DNA of 64,000 nucleotides from Collinsella aerofaciens. GTDB taxonomy: Bacteria > Actinomycetota > Coriobacteriia > Coriobacteriales > Coriobacteriaceae. The notes under the pieces were generated by a model, which was not told the origin of the DNA, made no database searches, and saw only the letters and a program-made list of their open reading frames with translations. Positions 27,935-37,747 of this stretch are shown piece by piece; position 1 is the stretch's first letter; every line of letters starts with the position of its first letter. The position numbers were made by a program, and so were the translations under genes. The stretch covers positions 1,116,001-1,180,000 of the forward strand of contig NZ_OY725712.1 of assembly GCF_963360655.1 (NCBI RefSeq). Direction: 5' to 3'.

Positions 27935-28630
27935 TTAAAGCTCCGTGCCCCCAAGGCGGTGCGCGATGCTGTCGCAGGCAAGCGCGCCTACGACGGTCTT
28001 GGCGTCTTCGATCTTGCCGTCGAGCACGGCGTCGATCAGCTCGTGCAGCGGCACGAGGTCCACGTTGACAAACTCGTCATCATCGGGGTTGGGTGCATCG
28101 AACTCGAGCTTGGTGGCCAGGTAGATGTGAATGATCTCGTCACAGAAGCCGCAGGACGTGACAATCGACGTCAAAAAGCGAATGCGACCGGCCCTAAAGC
28201 CCGTCTCCTCATGCAGCTCGCGCTTGGCGCAATCGAGCGGGTCCTCGCCTGGATCGAGCTTGCCGGCGGGAATCTCGACCGTCACGCGGTCGATGGCGGT
28301 GCGGTACTGGCGCACCAGTACGATCTTGCCGCTCTCGGTCAGTGCCACAACAGCCGCCGCACCCGGATGGCGAACGATATCGCGGGCGCTACGGCGACCG
28401 TTGGGCAGCTCAACCTCAAGACGGTGGACGTCGAGGATCTTGCCCTTCCAGGCGCACTCCTCCGAAAGAATCTTCTCGTGCAGCTCGGCATCGTGCGGGT
28501 CGTCATCGCCCAGCACCAGCGCCGGCTCGTCAGCGACCTCGCCACCAGGCTCGCCCTCGGCGTGCCCATACACGCGGCTGTCCTCTTCGACGATCTGCGC
28601 GTCCACGAGCTCTTCGTTCTTCTCGTCCAT
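27935..28630 (-). CDS. Nudix hydrolase, ADP-ribose pyrophosphatase-like
   Basis: 231 residues. The Nudix box G-KLDPG-E-DPLDCAK-RELHEETGF is complete (GX5EX7REUXEEXGU). The upstream LPNGRRSARDIVRHPGAAAV and VRQYRTAIDRVTVEIPAG are typical of the ADP-sugar pyrophosphatase branch. An acidic N-terminal extension of about 60 residues precedes the fold. ATG 28630 is preferred because AGAGGA lies 9 bases upstream; ATG 28639 overlaps the ribosome binding site. Next to purD in the same direction. Confidence 0.9.
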   Translation of the reverse strand: MDEKNEELVDAQIVEEDSRVYGHAEGEPGGEVADEPALVLGDDDPHDAELHEKILSEECAWKGKILDVHRLEVELPNGRRSARDIVRHPGAAAVVALTESGKIVLVRQYRTAIDRVTVEIPAGKLDPGEDPLDCAKRELHEETGFRAGRIRFLTSIVTSCGFCDEIIHIYLATKLEFDAPNPDDDEFVNVDLVPLHELIDAVLDGKIEDAKTVVGALACDSIAHRLGGTEL

Positions 28631-28651
28631 CCGTCTCATTCCTCTCGGATT

Positions 28652-29956
28652 TTAGGCATCCCAGGCGTCGCGGCCGCGCAGCGCGCGCAGGCCGATGTCG
28701 TGACGCAGGGTCTTGCCCTCAAAATCAATCTTCTCGCAGGCCTCGTAGGCAAGGTTGCGAGCGTTCTCGAACGTGTCGCCCAGAGCGGTCACGGCAAGCA
28801 CGCGGCCGCCATTGGTCACGAGCTGACCGTCCACCACGGCAGTTCCCGCATGGTACACGGTCACGTTCTCCATGGCCTCGGCATCCTCAATACCGGTGAT
28901 GACCTTTCCTTTCTCGTAGCTGCCGGGGTAGCCCGCGCTCGTCAGGACAACGGCCACGGCCCACTCGTCACGCCAGTCGAGCTCAATCTGATCGAGCTCG
29001 CAGTTGGCACAAGCCAGCATGACCTCGACCAGGTCGTTCTTAAGGCGCGGCAGCACGACCTGCGTCTCGGGGTCGCCAAAGCGGGCATTGAACTCCAGCA
29101 CCTTGGGACCGGCGGGGGTGAGCATAAAGCCGCCGTACAGGCAGCCGCGGTAGTCGATACCCTCGGCAGCGAGCTCGGCCACGGTCTGCTCCATGACCGC
29201 CACCATGGTGGCGTGCTCCTCGTCAGTCACGATGGGCACCGGGCTGTAGACGCCCATGCCGCCGGTGTTGGGACCAAGGTCGCCCTCAAGCGCGCGCTTG
29301 TGGTCCTGCGAGGTAGCCATGGGGCGCACGGTCTTGCCGTCGGTAAAGGCCAGCAGCGAGCACTCGGGGCCGGTCAGCATCTCCTCGATGACCACGGTGT
29401 TGCCGGCATCGCCAAAGGTGCCGCCAAAGCACTCGCGCACGGCTTCCTCGGCCTGCTCAAGTTCGGTCGCCACGATAACGCCCTTGCCGGCGGCAAGGCC
29501 GTCAGCCTTCACGACCAGCGGGGCGCCCTGCTCGCGTACGTAGGCGAGAGCCGAAGCCTCGTCGGTAAACGAACCATAGGCTGCCGTCGGAATACCGGCG
29601 CGCTCCATGAGCTGCTTGGAGAACAGCTTGGAGCCCTCCATCTGGGCACCCTCGGCACCCGGGCCAAAGCAGGGAATACCCGCCGCCCGCACGGCGTCGG
29701 CCACGCCCGCCACAAGCGGAGCCTCGGGGCCAATTACCACGAGTCCGCATCCGTGGCTCTGCGCAAACGCCGCCACGGCCGCAGGATCGCAGTCGTCGAG
29801 AACAACGTTCTCGCCGCAGCTCGCGGTGCCGCCGTTGCCCGGCGCGATGTAGAGCTTGCCGGCGCGCGGTGATGCTGCGAGCTTAGCTGCCAAAGCATGC
29901 TCACGGCCGCCGCTGCCCAACAACAGGATGTCGATGGTTTGAGTGTCCGCCTTCAA
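28652..29956 (-). CDS. purD: Phosphoribosylamine-glycine ligase (GAR synthetase), TTG start
   Basis: 434 residues, the usual length. The N-terminal [17 protein letters not shown], the ATP-grasp segments [31 protein letters not shown] and the metal-binding [12 protein letters not shown] are clear. The start is TTG at 29956: GAGGAGG lies 5 bases upstream and the residues after it match the family's beginning, while longer in-frame extensions do not. It makes GAR, the PurN substrate. Confidence 0.95.
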   Translation of the reverse strand: MKADTQTIDILLLGSGGREHALAAKLAASPRAGKLYIAPGNGGTASCGENVVLDDCDPAAVAAFAQSHGCGLVVIGPEAPLVAGVADAVRAAGIPCFGPGAEGAQMEGSKLFSKQLMERAGIPTAAYGSFTDEASALAYVREQGAPLVVKADGLAAGKGVIVATELEQAEEAVRECFGGTFGDAGNTVVIEEMLTGPECSLLAFTDGKTVRPMATSQDHKRALEGDLGPNTGGMGVYSPVPIVTDEEHATMVAVMEQTVAELAAEGIDYRGCLYGGFMLTPAGPKVLEFNARFGDPETQVVLPRLKNDLVEVMLACANCELDQIELDWRDEWAVAVVLTSAGYPGSYEKGKVITGIEDAEAMENVTVYHAGTAVVDGQLVTNGGRVLAVTALGDTFENARNLAYEACEKIDFEGKTLRHDIGLRALRGRDAWDA

Positions 29957-30010
29957 GGGTGCCTCCTCTATGGATGAATGGCCCGCTCCGCGCGAGCCCT
30001 TTGCAAGCAA

Positions 30011-30052
30011 ATATACCCCTCGGCCGCCCGTCCGGGCTGCAAAGGGGTATAT
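30011..30052 (-). terminator. Terminator after purA
   Basis: ATATACCCCT (30011-30020) pairs exactly with AGGGGTATAT (30043-30052), with an inner GCCCG/CGGGC. On the minus strand it ends in TATATTTG. Confidence 0.7.
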
Positions 30053-30074
30053 CGCAATAACCAAATAGTCCCGA

Positions 30075-31370
<1,296 letters not shown>

Positions 31371-31454
31371 TTACATTCATGGACTGTCTACGCGCCACGC
31401 CGGCACGCAGAAGCACAAAACATTCCCAGTATACCCGTGCAACGGGCGCCTGTC

Positions 31455-32846
31455 CTACTCCTCGGCATGTGCCCCATCAAGCTCATAGAACTTGGTGGAT
31501 GCCGGCAGGAACATCAGGTCGACGTCGCCGATCGGGCCCGAACGGTTCTTGGCCACGACGATACGCGTAACGCCCTCGTCGGGTCGATCGTCACGCGAGG
31601 CTTCGGCCTCGTCGGCGGAGCGGTCCAAGAACATAACGATATCGGCGTCCTGCTCGATGGAGCCCGATTCACGAAGGTCGGAAAGCTGCGGGCGCTTGCC
31701 GGTACGGGATTCGACCTGACGCGAGAGCTGCGACAGCGCGATGAGCGGGATCTTGAGCTCCTTGGCCATGATCTTCAGACCACGCGACATCTCCGAAACC
31801 TCGACGGTACGGCTCTCGGAACGACGGCCCGGCGGAGGACTCACCAGCTGCAGGTAGTCCAGGATGATAATTGCCTTCTCCTTGTTATGGAGCATACGGC
31901 GGCTCTTGGCGCGAATCTCGGTCACTGTGGTGCCGGGCGTATCGTCAATCAGAATATCGAGCTTAGACAAGGTCTGCGTGGCCTCGTTGATATTGGCCCA
32001 CTGCTCGGGGCTAATGCGGCCCATGCGGAAGTCACTGATCGAGATCATGGCGTAGGCGCAAATCAGACGCTGGGCAATTTCCTTGCCCGACATCTCCAGC
32101 GAGAAGAAGCCGACGGTATAACCAGCAGCGGCAGCGTTGAGCGCCAGGTTCAGAGCGAACGACGTCTTACCTACAGCAGGACGGGCGCCGATGATGATGA
32201 GCTGGCCCTCGCGAAAACCCATGAGCATGCGGTCGAGTGACGGAAAGCCCGTGGGCACGCCCGCAGCCTGGCCACCGGCCTGGCACACTTCCTCGGCCTC
32301 GTTATAGGCCTCGACCATAAACTCGGTCAACGTCTTGTAGCTCGACTTGACCTCGCGCGCCGTAACCTTGAGCAGCTTGCTCTCGGCCAGCTCGACAACC
32401 TCTTTGGTGTCGGTGGGGGCGTTATATGCCAGCGCGTTGATCTCGTTAGTGGCGCCGATCAGCTCGCGCAGCATCGAGTCGCGGCGAACGATGGCGGCAT
32501 GGTGCTGCCAGTTGACGAGCGACAGGGTCTGACCCATCAACTCCAAAATGTACGCCTCGCCGCCCACGGCATCGAGCTTGTTGATGCTGCGCAGGTAATC
32601 GATCAGCGAGATGGAGTCGATGGGAATGCGGCTGTTGTACATATCGACCATCGCAGTATAGATGGTCTTATGAATGGGCCGGTAGAAGTCATCGGGCTGC
32701 AGCTCGACCTGGGCCTCTTCGACCACCTCGGGCGATAGCAGCATAGCGGCCAGTACATTGGCCTCTGCATCTTGGTTTTGGGGAAGACCCAACTTTGAGC
32801 CGCGGTCCTCGACCGTCAGCCCGATCTCCCTATCGTCATATGCCAT
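31455..32846 (-). CDS. dnaB: Replicative DNA helicase DnaB
   Basis: 463 residues. N-terminal primase-interacting domain (LPQNQDAEANVLAAMLL), linker helix, and RecA-like helicase domain with Walker A GARPAVGKTSFALN, Walker B IIILDYLQL and the QLSRQVESR arginine-finger region. The third in-frame ATG (32846) is spaced 5 bases from GAGGA and is preferred to 32858. Position next to the rpsF-ssb-rpsR-rplI operon is a common bacterial order. Confidence 0.96.
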   Translation of the reverse strand: MAYDDREIGLTVEDRGSKLGLPQNQDAEANVLAAMLLSPEVVEEAQVELQPDDFYRPIHKTIYTAMVDMYNSRIPIDSISLIDYLRSINKLDAVGGEAYILELMGQTLSLVNWQHHAAIVRRDSMLRELIGATNEINALAYNAPTDTKEVVELAESKLLKVTAREVKSSYKTLTEFMVEAYNEAEEVCQAGGQAAGVPTGFPSLDRMLMGFREGQLIIIGARPAVGKTSFALNLALNAAAAGYTVGFFSLEMSGKEIAQRLICAYAMISISDFRMGRISPEQWANINEATQTLSKLDILIDDTPGTTVTEIRAKSRRMLHNKEKAIIILDYLQLVSPPPGRRSESRTVEVSEMSRGLKIMAKELKIPLIALSQLSRQVESRTGKRPQLSDLRESGSIEQDADIVMFLDRSADEAEASRDDRPDEGVTRIVVAKNRSGPIGDVDLMFLPASTKFYELDGAHAEE

Positions 32847-33009
32847 GAGCATCCTCATTCATATCGCTTGCGAGCATCCATAGTATCAGCCACGGTCCCA
32901 AAACGCGCCGCGCGCGGCCAATCATCACCGAACCAAACGGATGAACGGTCCCACGAATAGACCTCACCGCAACGCCCTCTATGGCGCTCGCATCGCGCTA
33001 AAAAGCAAA

Positions 33010-33039
33010 AAGGGCGCCCTGGTTTCCCAGAGCGCCCTT
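33010..33039 (-). terminator. Terminator after rplI
   Basis: On the minus strand AAGGGCGC...GCGCCCTT followed by TTTTTGCTTTTT (plus 33010-33017 with 33032-33039). Confidence 0.85.
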
Positions 33040-33071
33040 CTTAGAACAAGATTGTTGCGTTGCAGCAAATG

Positions 33072-33611
33072 CTACTCGGCAGCAGCCTCAGTCTCGACCT
33101 CGGCGGTCTCGGCCTCGGCGACCTCAGCGGCCTCCTCGACCTCAGCCTCGGCAGCGAGCTCCTCGGCGGTAACGCCGACGAGAACGACAACCTCGGCCTT
33201 GATCTCGCGGTACAGCGAGATGGCAACGGTGTGGGCACCGGCAACCTTGATGGGCTTACCGAGCTCGACGCGCTTGCGGTCGATGTCCATACCGAGCTGA
33301 GCCTTGATGGCATCAGCGATCATAGCGGCGGTAACGGAGCCAAAGAGGATGCCCTCGTCGCCGACCTTGACGTCAACGGTGACCGTCTTGCCCTCGAAGG
33401 CAGCCTTGGTCTCGTTGGCGGTAGCCAGACGGACGGCCTCGCGCTTGGCGATGTTGTTGCGACGCTCGTCAAGCTGCTTGAGGTTGCCCTTGGTGGCGGC
33501 AACAGCGAGCTTCTTGGGGAACAGGAAGTTCTCAGCGTAACCCTGAGCGACCTCTACGACGTCACCCTCGCCGCCCTTGCCCTTGATCTCATCGAGAAGA
33601 ATAACCTTCAT
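33072..33611 (-). CDS. rplI: 50S ribosomal protein bL9 with acidic tail
   Basis: 179 residues against about 150 for the family. MKVILLDEIKGKGGEGDVVEV is the classic L9 N-terminus, and the C-terminal domain follows the long helix. Residues from about 150 are almost all Glu/Ala/Val, an acidic tail not found in E. coli L9. GGGAG precedes ATG 33611. Last gene of the rpsF operon. Confidence 0.96.
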   Translation of the reverse strand: MKVILLDEIKGKGGEGDVVEVAQGYAENFLFPKKLAVAATKGNLKQLDERRNNIAKREAVRLATANETKAAFEGKTVTVDVKVGDEGILFGSVTAAMIADAIKAQLGMDIDRKRVELGKPIKVAGAHTVAISLYREIKAEVVVLVGVTAEELAAEAEVEEAAEVAEAETAEVETEAAAE

Positions 33612-33626
33612 GATGCGTCTCCCTTC

Positions 33627-33893
33627 TTAGCCGCGGTCGCGGTTGCCACGAGAGGAAACCACGGGGACGGTGTACGGCAGGAGAGCCATCTCGCGGGCGC
33701 GCTTGATGGCGTTGGCGATGTCATGCTGATGCTGCGTGCAAGCGCCAGTGACGCGACGGGGCTTGATCTTGCCACGGTCGGTCATGTACTTACGGAGAAG
33801 CTGAGTGTCCTTATAGTCAATGAACTCAGTGTTCTCCTTGCAGAACTGGCAGTACTTACGACGCGGCTGACGTGCAGAAAAATCATTAGCCAT
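33627..33893 (-). CDS. rpsR: 30S ribosomal protein bS18 (cysteine-containing form)
   Basis: 88 residues from ATG 33893, preceded by AAAGG. KYCQFC near the N-terminus and [10 protein letters not shown] later supply Cys/His residues of the zinc-type S18, while [13 protein letters not shown] is the family core. It binds S6 on the 30S platform. It follows ssb in the conserved operon. Confidence 0.95.
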   Translation of the reverse strand: MANDFSARQPRRKYCQFCKENTEFIDYKDTQLLRKYMTDRGKIKPRRVTGACTQHQHDIANAIKRAREMALLPYTVPVVSSRGNRDRG

Positions 33894-33965
33894 GTCAAAA
33901 TACCTTTCATTTGGCAACTTCGGCGAACCGAAGCCGCCTCTCACTCAAAAATAGGTGAACAACCC

Positions 33966-34418
33966 TTAGAACGGGATGTCCTCATCGTAGACGTCGACCG
34001 CGGGCGGCGTGGCCACCGGTGCGGCAGGACGTGCTGCGGGCGCGGGAGCTGCGGGGGCGTAACCGCCCTGATCGTAGCCACCCTGGCCACCACGGGAGCT
34101 CATAAACTCGATCTCATCGACGATGACCTCAAGTTTGCTCCGGCGCTGGCCGTCGCGCTCCCAAGAGCTGTAGCGCAGCTTGCCCTCGATCGCGACCTTG
34201 TTTCCCTTTGCCAGGAAACGGCTCACGGCCTCGGCGCGGGTGCCGAACATGGTGCAGTCGACAAAGTTGGGATAGTCCTCCCACTCGCCAGTCTGCGCGT
34301 TGCGGCGACGATCGTTCACGGCGACGCCAAAGGACAGAACCTGGGTTCCGCCGGCGGTGGCGCGCAGCTCGGGATCGCGGGTGAGGTTACCGGTGATGTT
34401 CACTCGATTGATGCTCAT
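33966..34418 (-). CDS. ssb: Single-stranded DNA-binding protein
   Basis: 150 residues. OB-fold start INRVNITGNLTRDPELR, then a Gly/Ala/Pro-rich linker (about 110-140), and the acidic tip DEDIPF that recruits partner enzymes. Ribosome binding site AGGAAG is about 10 bases from ATG 34418. Sits between rpsF and rpsR. Confidence 0.96.
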   Translation of the reverse strand: MSINRVNITGNLTRDPELRATAGGTQVLSFGVAVNDRRRNAQTGEWEDYPNFVDCTMFGTRAEAVSRFLAKGNKVAIEGKLRYSSWERDGQRRSKLEVIVDEIEFMSSRGGQGGYDQGGYAPAAPAPAARPAAPVATPPAVDVYDEDIPF

Positions 34419-34466
34419 AACTCACTACTTCCTCTTGGGGCACAAGCCCAGTCCAAAACGACAGTC

Positions 34467-34760
34467 TTACTCCTGGTCGTCGCGACGGACGATCATGTGG
34501 CGGACCACAGCGTCGGTGATGCGCAGGACGCGATCAAGCTCGGCGATCTGGGTAGGATCTGCGTGGAAGTTGATGAGGGTGTAGTCACCATCGGTGAGGT
34601 CGTTGATCTCGTAGGCGAGCTTGCGCTTGCCCCACTCGTCAACGGAGTCGACCTTGCCAGCGCCCTCAGCGATCGTGGTATCGATACGCTTCATAACAGC
34701 GAGACGAGTCTCGGGGTCGAGCGACGGGTCAACAAAGAACAGCAGTTCATAAGCCTTCAT
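34467..34760 (-). CDS. rpsF: 30S ribosomal protein bS6
   Basis: 97 residues from ATG 34760, 4-5 bases after AGGAGGTGA. MKAYELLFFVDPSLDPETR and the end VVRHMIVRRDDQE are typical. First gene of the rpsF-ssb-rpsR-rplI operon. Confidence 0.95.
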   Translation of the reverse strand: MKAYELLFFVDPSLDPETRLAVMKRIDTTIAEGAGKVDSVDEWGKRKLAYEINDLTDGDYTLINFHADPTQIAELDRVLRITDAVVRHMIVRRDDQE

Positions 34761-34786
34761 ATTGTCACCTCCTCTGGGCAAATGTG

Positions 34787-34860
34787 GCTTCAGGTCGTGA
34801 AGGTGCGCCTGAAGCAGGAAAAGACTTGGTAATAATATCTTTCAACCTCCTAGGCTGCAA
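34787..34860 (-). promoter_or_regulatory. rpsF operon promoter and leader hairpin
   Basis: The minus strand reads TTGCAG (plus 34855-34860), exactly 17 bases, then TATTAT (plus 34832-34837). Downstream, GCTTCAGG and CCTGAAGC (34787-34794 with 34808-34815) form a perfect 8-bp hairpin in the leader between the promoter and the ribosome binding site. An S6:S18 autoregulatory leader is known in many bacteria; whether this hairpin is that element is not certain. Confidence 0.65.
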
Positions 34861-35221
34861 GAATTTGCAGCTACAACCTCATGACCTCCACATATGCCCA
34901 TACTCGCACGACGTTTCATGCGCATTCCAACCAAATGCTTACCAAAAGCTTGACGAATCTGTGGACACGATACGGTGCCGTGGGGACGAGCTGAGCCAAG
35001 CCGCAGGTCAACGGGCACAAGGCTGTGGTCGCAAAATGCATACCAGCGGTCCACAGCACCACCCAAAGATTTTTAAATTCATTGCCAAGTCGCTTATGAA
35101 TACCCCTTTTGAACAATTGAGTTGATCAACCACGCTGGTCGGAAGCCGTTTTTTTGGCACCTCAAACCCCACTGCAACGCCAAGCGCGGCCGAGCGTTTT
35201 AAAAAATGCCAACTTTTCTGT
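34861..35221. other. Non-coding stretch between rpsF promoter and tRNA-Ser
   Basis: No convincing gene. Short open frames on both strands have no ribosome binding site and no recognisable product. A 10-base palindrome GTTGATCAAC lies near 35120. Nothing else stands out. Confidence 0.6.
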
Positions 35222-35249
35222 TTGCACTTTGCGATTCCTCGTGTATACT
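35222..35249 (+). promoter_or_regulatory. Promoter of the tRNA-Ser genes
   Basis: TTGCAC (35222-35227), 16 bases, TATACT (35244-35249). The tRNA begins 17 bases after the -10. Confidence 0.75.
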
Positions 35250-35265
35250 GACTTTCGCATTTAAC

Positions 35266-35356
35266 GGAGAGTTGTCCGAGTGGCCGAAGGAGCACGATTG
35301 GAAATCGTGTAGGCGTCAAAAGCGTCTCCAGGGTTCAAATCCCTGACTCTCCGCCA
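35266..35356 (+). tRNA. tRNA-Ser(GGA)
   Basis: Acceptor stem GGAGAGT/ACTCTCC, anticodon stem CACGA/TCGTG with loop TTGGAAA (anticodon GGA), a long variable arm as in serine tRNAs, T-loop GGTTCAAATCC and encoded CCA. Confidence 0.95.
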
Positions 35357-35365
35357 GTTAATTCC

Positions 35366-35394
35366 AAAGCAGGCCTTCGAGCCTGCTTTGTTTT
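35366..35394 (+). terminator. Terminator between the two tRNA-Ser genes
   Basis: AAAGCAGGC (35366-35374) and GCCTGCTTT (35381-35389) with a 6-base loop and a T-run. It should limit read-through to the second tRNA. Confidence 0.85.
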
Positions 35395-35404
35395 TACCCC
35401 ACGC

Positions 35405-35495
35405 GGAGGGGTGGCAGAGTGGTTGAATGCGGCGGTCTCGAAAACCGTTTGGCCTGTATAAGGTCACGAGGGTTCGAATCCCTCCTCCTCCGCCA
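35405..35495 (+). tRNA. tRNA-Ser(CGA)
   Basis: Acceptor GGAGGGG/CTCCTCC, anticodon loop CTCGAAA (anticodon CGA), long variable arm, T-arm GAGGGTTCGAATCCCTC and encoded CCA. Only ten bases separate it from the upstream terminator's T-run, so it has no clear promoter of its own. Confidence 0.95.
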
Positions 35496-35506
35496 TTTAG
35501 ATTGAG

Positions 35507-35534
35507 AAAGCTCCCGGTATTGGGGGCTTTTTTG
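35507..35534 (+). terminator. Terminator after tRNA-Ser(CGA)
   Basis: AAAGCTCCC (35507-35515) and GGGGGCTTT (35522-35530) with one G-T pair, followed by more T residues. Confidence 0.85.
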
Positions 35535-35561
35535 TTATCGAATCCTCTCTTGGCCGCACGT

Positions 35562-35634
35562 CCCAACCAACCATGTACATCACCCTCCAAAAACGACATT
35601 TTTCGACATCTTTGGAGGCTGATGTACACCTTTG
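35562..35634 (+). repeat. Flanking repeat A of the nuclease cassette
   Basis: 73 nt, about 90% identical to repeat B (36764-36837) and in the same direction. Inside it TGTACATCA-C-CCTCCAAA (35574-35591) and TTTGGAGG-C-TGATGTACA (35611-35628) form an 18-bp dyad with one mismatched position and a 19-base loop GACATTTTTCGACATC-like. It lies about 65 bases after the tRNA-Ser and about 105 before the gene start. Confidence 0.9.
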
Positions 35635-35655
35635 CATATCGCGCTCGGCGCACGA

Positions 35656-35684
35656 TTGGCCATTTTGCCAGCATTCGGTATATT
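35656..35684 (+). promoter_or_regulatory. Probable promoter of the nuclease-like gene
   Basis: TTGGCC (35656-35661), 17 bases, TATATT (35679-35684), just downstream of repeat A. Confidence 0.5.
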
Positions 35685-35739
35685 TCCTCACTTCAACGGA
35701 CATAAGGACTGCATATCGGCATAAAGCGAGAGGTCCCTA

Positions 35740-36747
35740 ATGGATACTCCTGTTCTCATTTCGCATAAAACGGCATGGCTCGTCCATCATGCACCGCGGA
35801 ACCTGGTTCAAGCCGTCGCACAACGCGACTACCAGATAGGCGTGCGGGGCCTCTCTACCCAGCAACGCATCGCGCGCATTCGGCAGGCACTTACCGACTG
35901 CGGCATTCCGTCCACCATGCTCAAGACTATCGACATCTCCGTAGTATTTGCTTTCGAGCGAATTCGCACCAACGGTGTCACTTGCCACGTTCTCGGCCAA
36001 AACCTACCCTACGACCATATTGACGAGCTTACGCCCGGCATCTTTATCACCGACGAAGCCTTCACCTTCGTGCTCGCTGCCGAGTGGATGGATAGGATCG
36101 AATACCTCGAGTATGGTTACGAAGTTTGCGGCGACTATCGCATGGGGCTCAATCCCTCTGACCCTTACACCGAGCAACCAGCCACCACCTCCAAGGACGA
36201 AATTGTCGAGCTACTCGATCGGCACCCTGGCAAACCCGGCGCCACACGCGCCAGACTCGCGCTCAGACACATCTACGACCACTCAGCCTCGCCCATGGAG
36301 ACCGCATCGTCCATCGCCCTCTCGCTCCCAACAAGCGAAGGCGGCGTTGGCATCCGAGGTATCGAACTCAACAAACCGCTCGAAATCCCTCAACGTCTCT
36401 GGCATTGCACAAAAGCCCGATCGCTCAAAATCGACGCTCTTGTTACTTATCAGCGCAGAGAACTCGGCATCGAATATAAGGGCGGTTTTCACGACGAGAC
36501 CGAGCGCAAGGGCGCAGATGCGGAACGAGAGGCCGTACTCGTCCAAATGGGATATCGAATCGTTACGCTCACCTCGGCACAGTTCGCAAGTCAACTTGCC
36601 TTTCATCGCGCCATGAACAGCATTCGCGAAGCACTCGGTATGCCCCGCTGCACGGACGCCGAGTACCAGCGAAAGCAAAACGAACTGCGCAAGGCACTTA
36701 TCCGCAACTGGAAGAGCGCGCAGGGCGAAGACACACCTTCCGAGTAG
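35740..36747 (+). CDS. Predicted PD-(D/E)XK nuclease protein between two direct repeats
   Basis: 335 residues. The N-terminal 220 residues (start VLISHKTAWLVHHAPR, then RQALTDCGIP, VTCHVLGQNLP) do not match a family I know, though the arrangement resembles AbiEi/DUF559-type proteins. The C-terminal part has a nuclease-like core: E188 in SPMETASSIAL, D232 in SLKIDALVTY, E245-Y-K247 in GIEYKGGFH, and a helix-strand MGYRIVTLTSAQF. This is the D...ExK pattern of Vsr/DUF559-type endonucleases. GAGAGGT precedes ATG 35740. It is flanked by repeats A and B and lies after tRNA genes. A mobile or defence-related cassette is likely; activity is inferred. Confidence 0.6.
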   Translation: MDTPVLISHKTAWLVHHAPRNLVQAVAQRDYQIGVRGLSTQQRIARIRQALTDCGIPSTMLKTIDISVVFAFERIRTNGVTCHVLGQNLPYDHIDELTPGIFITDEAFTFVLAAEWMDRIEYLEYGYEVCGDYRMGLNPSDPYTEQPATTSKDEIVELLDRHPGKPGATRARLALRHIYDHSASPMETASSIALSLPTSEGGVGIRGIELNKPLEIPQRLWHCTKARSLKIDALVTYQRRELGIEYKGGFHDETERKGADAEREAVLVQMGYRIVTLTSAQFASQLAFHRAMNSIREALGMPRCTDAEYQRKQNELRKALIRNWKSAQGEDTPSE

Positions 36748-36763
36748 CGTCTTCCCAGCACAC

Positions 36764-36837
36764 CCCAACCAAAACATGTACACCACCCTCCAAAACCGAC
36801 ATTATTTGACATCTTTGGAGGCTGATGTACACGTTTG
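36764..36837 (+). repeat. Flanking repeat B of the nuclease cassette
   Basis: 74 nt, same orientation as repeat A, starting 16 bases after the gene's stop. The dyad TGTACACCACCCTCCAAA with TTTGGAGGCTGATGTACA is kept; differences from A are scattered substitutions and one extra base. Confidence 0.9.
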
Positions 36838-36951
36838 GTGCCTACGCCCGCATCCAGTCCCGACCGTTTGCCGAGCAATAGGGTCGCAATCGGCGCCGAA
36901 CATGTACTATGTACGGGCATTGTCTAAACCCGTAACTCAAAGGACCCCATC

Positions 36952-37641
36952 TTGCCCGTTGCCGCCGCTATGATCGTTACCGCACACGCCTCGGATGCCA
37001 TGGTTGCCATCCCGTTTTGGCTCGAGATGTTCGCCGTCGTCGCGGCATCGATCTCGGGCGTGTTGGTCGCACGCGAGCACAAACTCGACCTGGTGGGCGC
37101 CGTCGCGCTCGCCGTGGTCTGTGGACTGGGCGGCGGTCTTTTGCGCGATATGACGCTGCAGGTGGGCAACGTCTACATCCTCAACCAACCGATGGCGCTC
37201 CCGCTCTCCATCGCCACCGCGGCCATCATCTACATCTTCCCGGCAATCGTCGACAAGCCCGAAAAGCTCATTCCCCTGCTCGATATCATCTCGGTGGGTA
37301 TTTATGCGGCAACCGGCGCAGACAAGGCGCTGGTCTACGGCTTTGCGCCGGCGGTGTGCATCATGATGGGCTTTTTTACCGCGGTGGGCGGCGGCATGCT
37401 GCGAGATGGTTTTATGGGTGTGGTGCCGGGTATCTTCCAGCGCACCAACTTCTATGCCATCGCGGCCATCGCCGGATCGGCAAGCTATGTTTGCCTTGTC
37501 ATGAGCGGCTTGGTCAGCAATGTCGTCGCACTGGTCGTTTGCGTCGTGGTGACCATGGGACTACGCTGGCTGTCGCTGCGCTTTGATATCAAAAGCCCCA
37601 CCGAGGATGACATCGCACGCTTTTTGCATCGCAAAAAGTAG
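36952..37641 (+). CDS. TRIC/UPF0126-family membrane protein
   Basis: 229 residues with about seven membrane segments. Two repeats carry the family motif: GLGGGLLRDMTL and VGGGMLRDGFMG, the kinked helices of bacterial trimeric intracellular cation channels. The start is TTG 36952, 7 bases from AGGA; ATG 36970 is an alternative with no ribosome binding site. It could also be one of the YicG-like transporters of the same family whose substrate is disputed. Confidence 0.85.
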   Translation: MPVAAAMIVTAHASDAMVAIPFWLEMFAVVAASISGVLVAREHKLDLVGAVALAVVCGLGGGLLRDMTLQVGNVYILNQPMALPLSIATAAIIYIFPAIVDKPEKLIPLLDIISVGIYAATGADKALVYGFAPAVCIMMGFFTAVGGGMLRDGFMGVVPGIFQRTNFYAIAAIAGSASYVCLVMSGLVSNVVALVVCVVVTMGLRWLSLRFDIKSPTEDDIARFLHRKK

Positions 37642-37747
37642 GTAGCGCGGGCTCATCCTTCGAAATGCAACCGAGAAGTTCTTTTAGAGCGCCCACGCGT
37701 TGGGTACCCTGTTAGGTATATGCCGAGTATCTAACGAAGGATTCACT

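Noticed and set aside
34784-35319. Short frames in the rpsF-tRNA gap on both strands
   Set aside because: No ribosome binding site and no family resemblance; the + frame starts within the rpsF leader and the - frame overlaps tRNA-Ser.
35562-36837. CRISPR array
   Set aside because: Only two repeats 1.2 kb apart with a gene between them; no spacers and no cas genes anywhere in the window.
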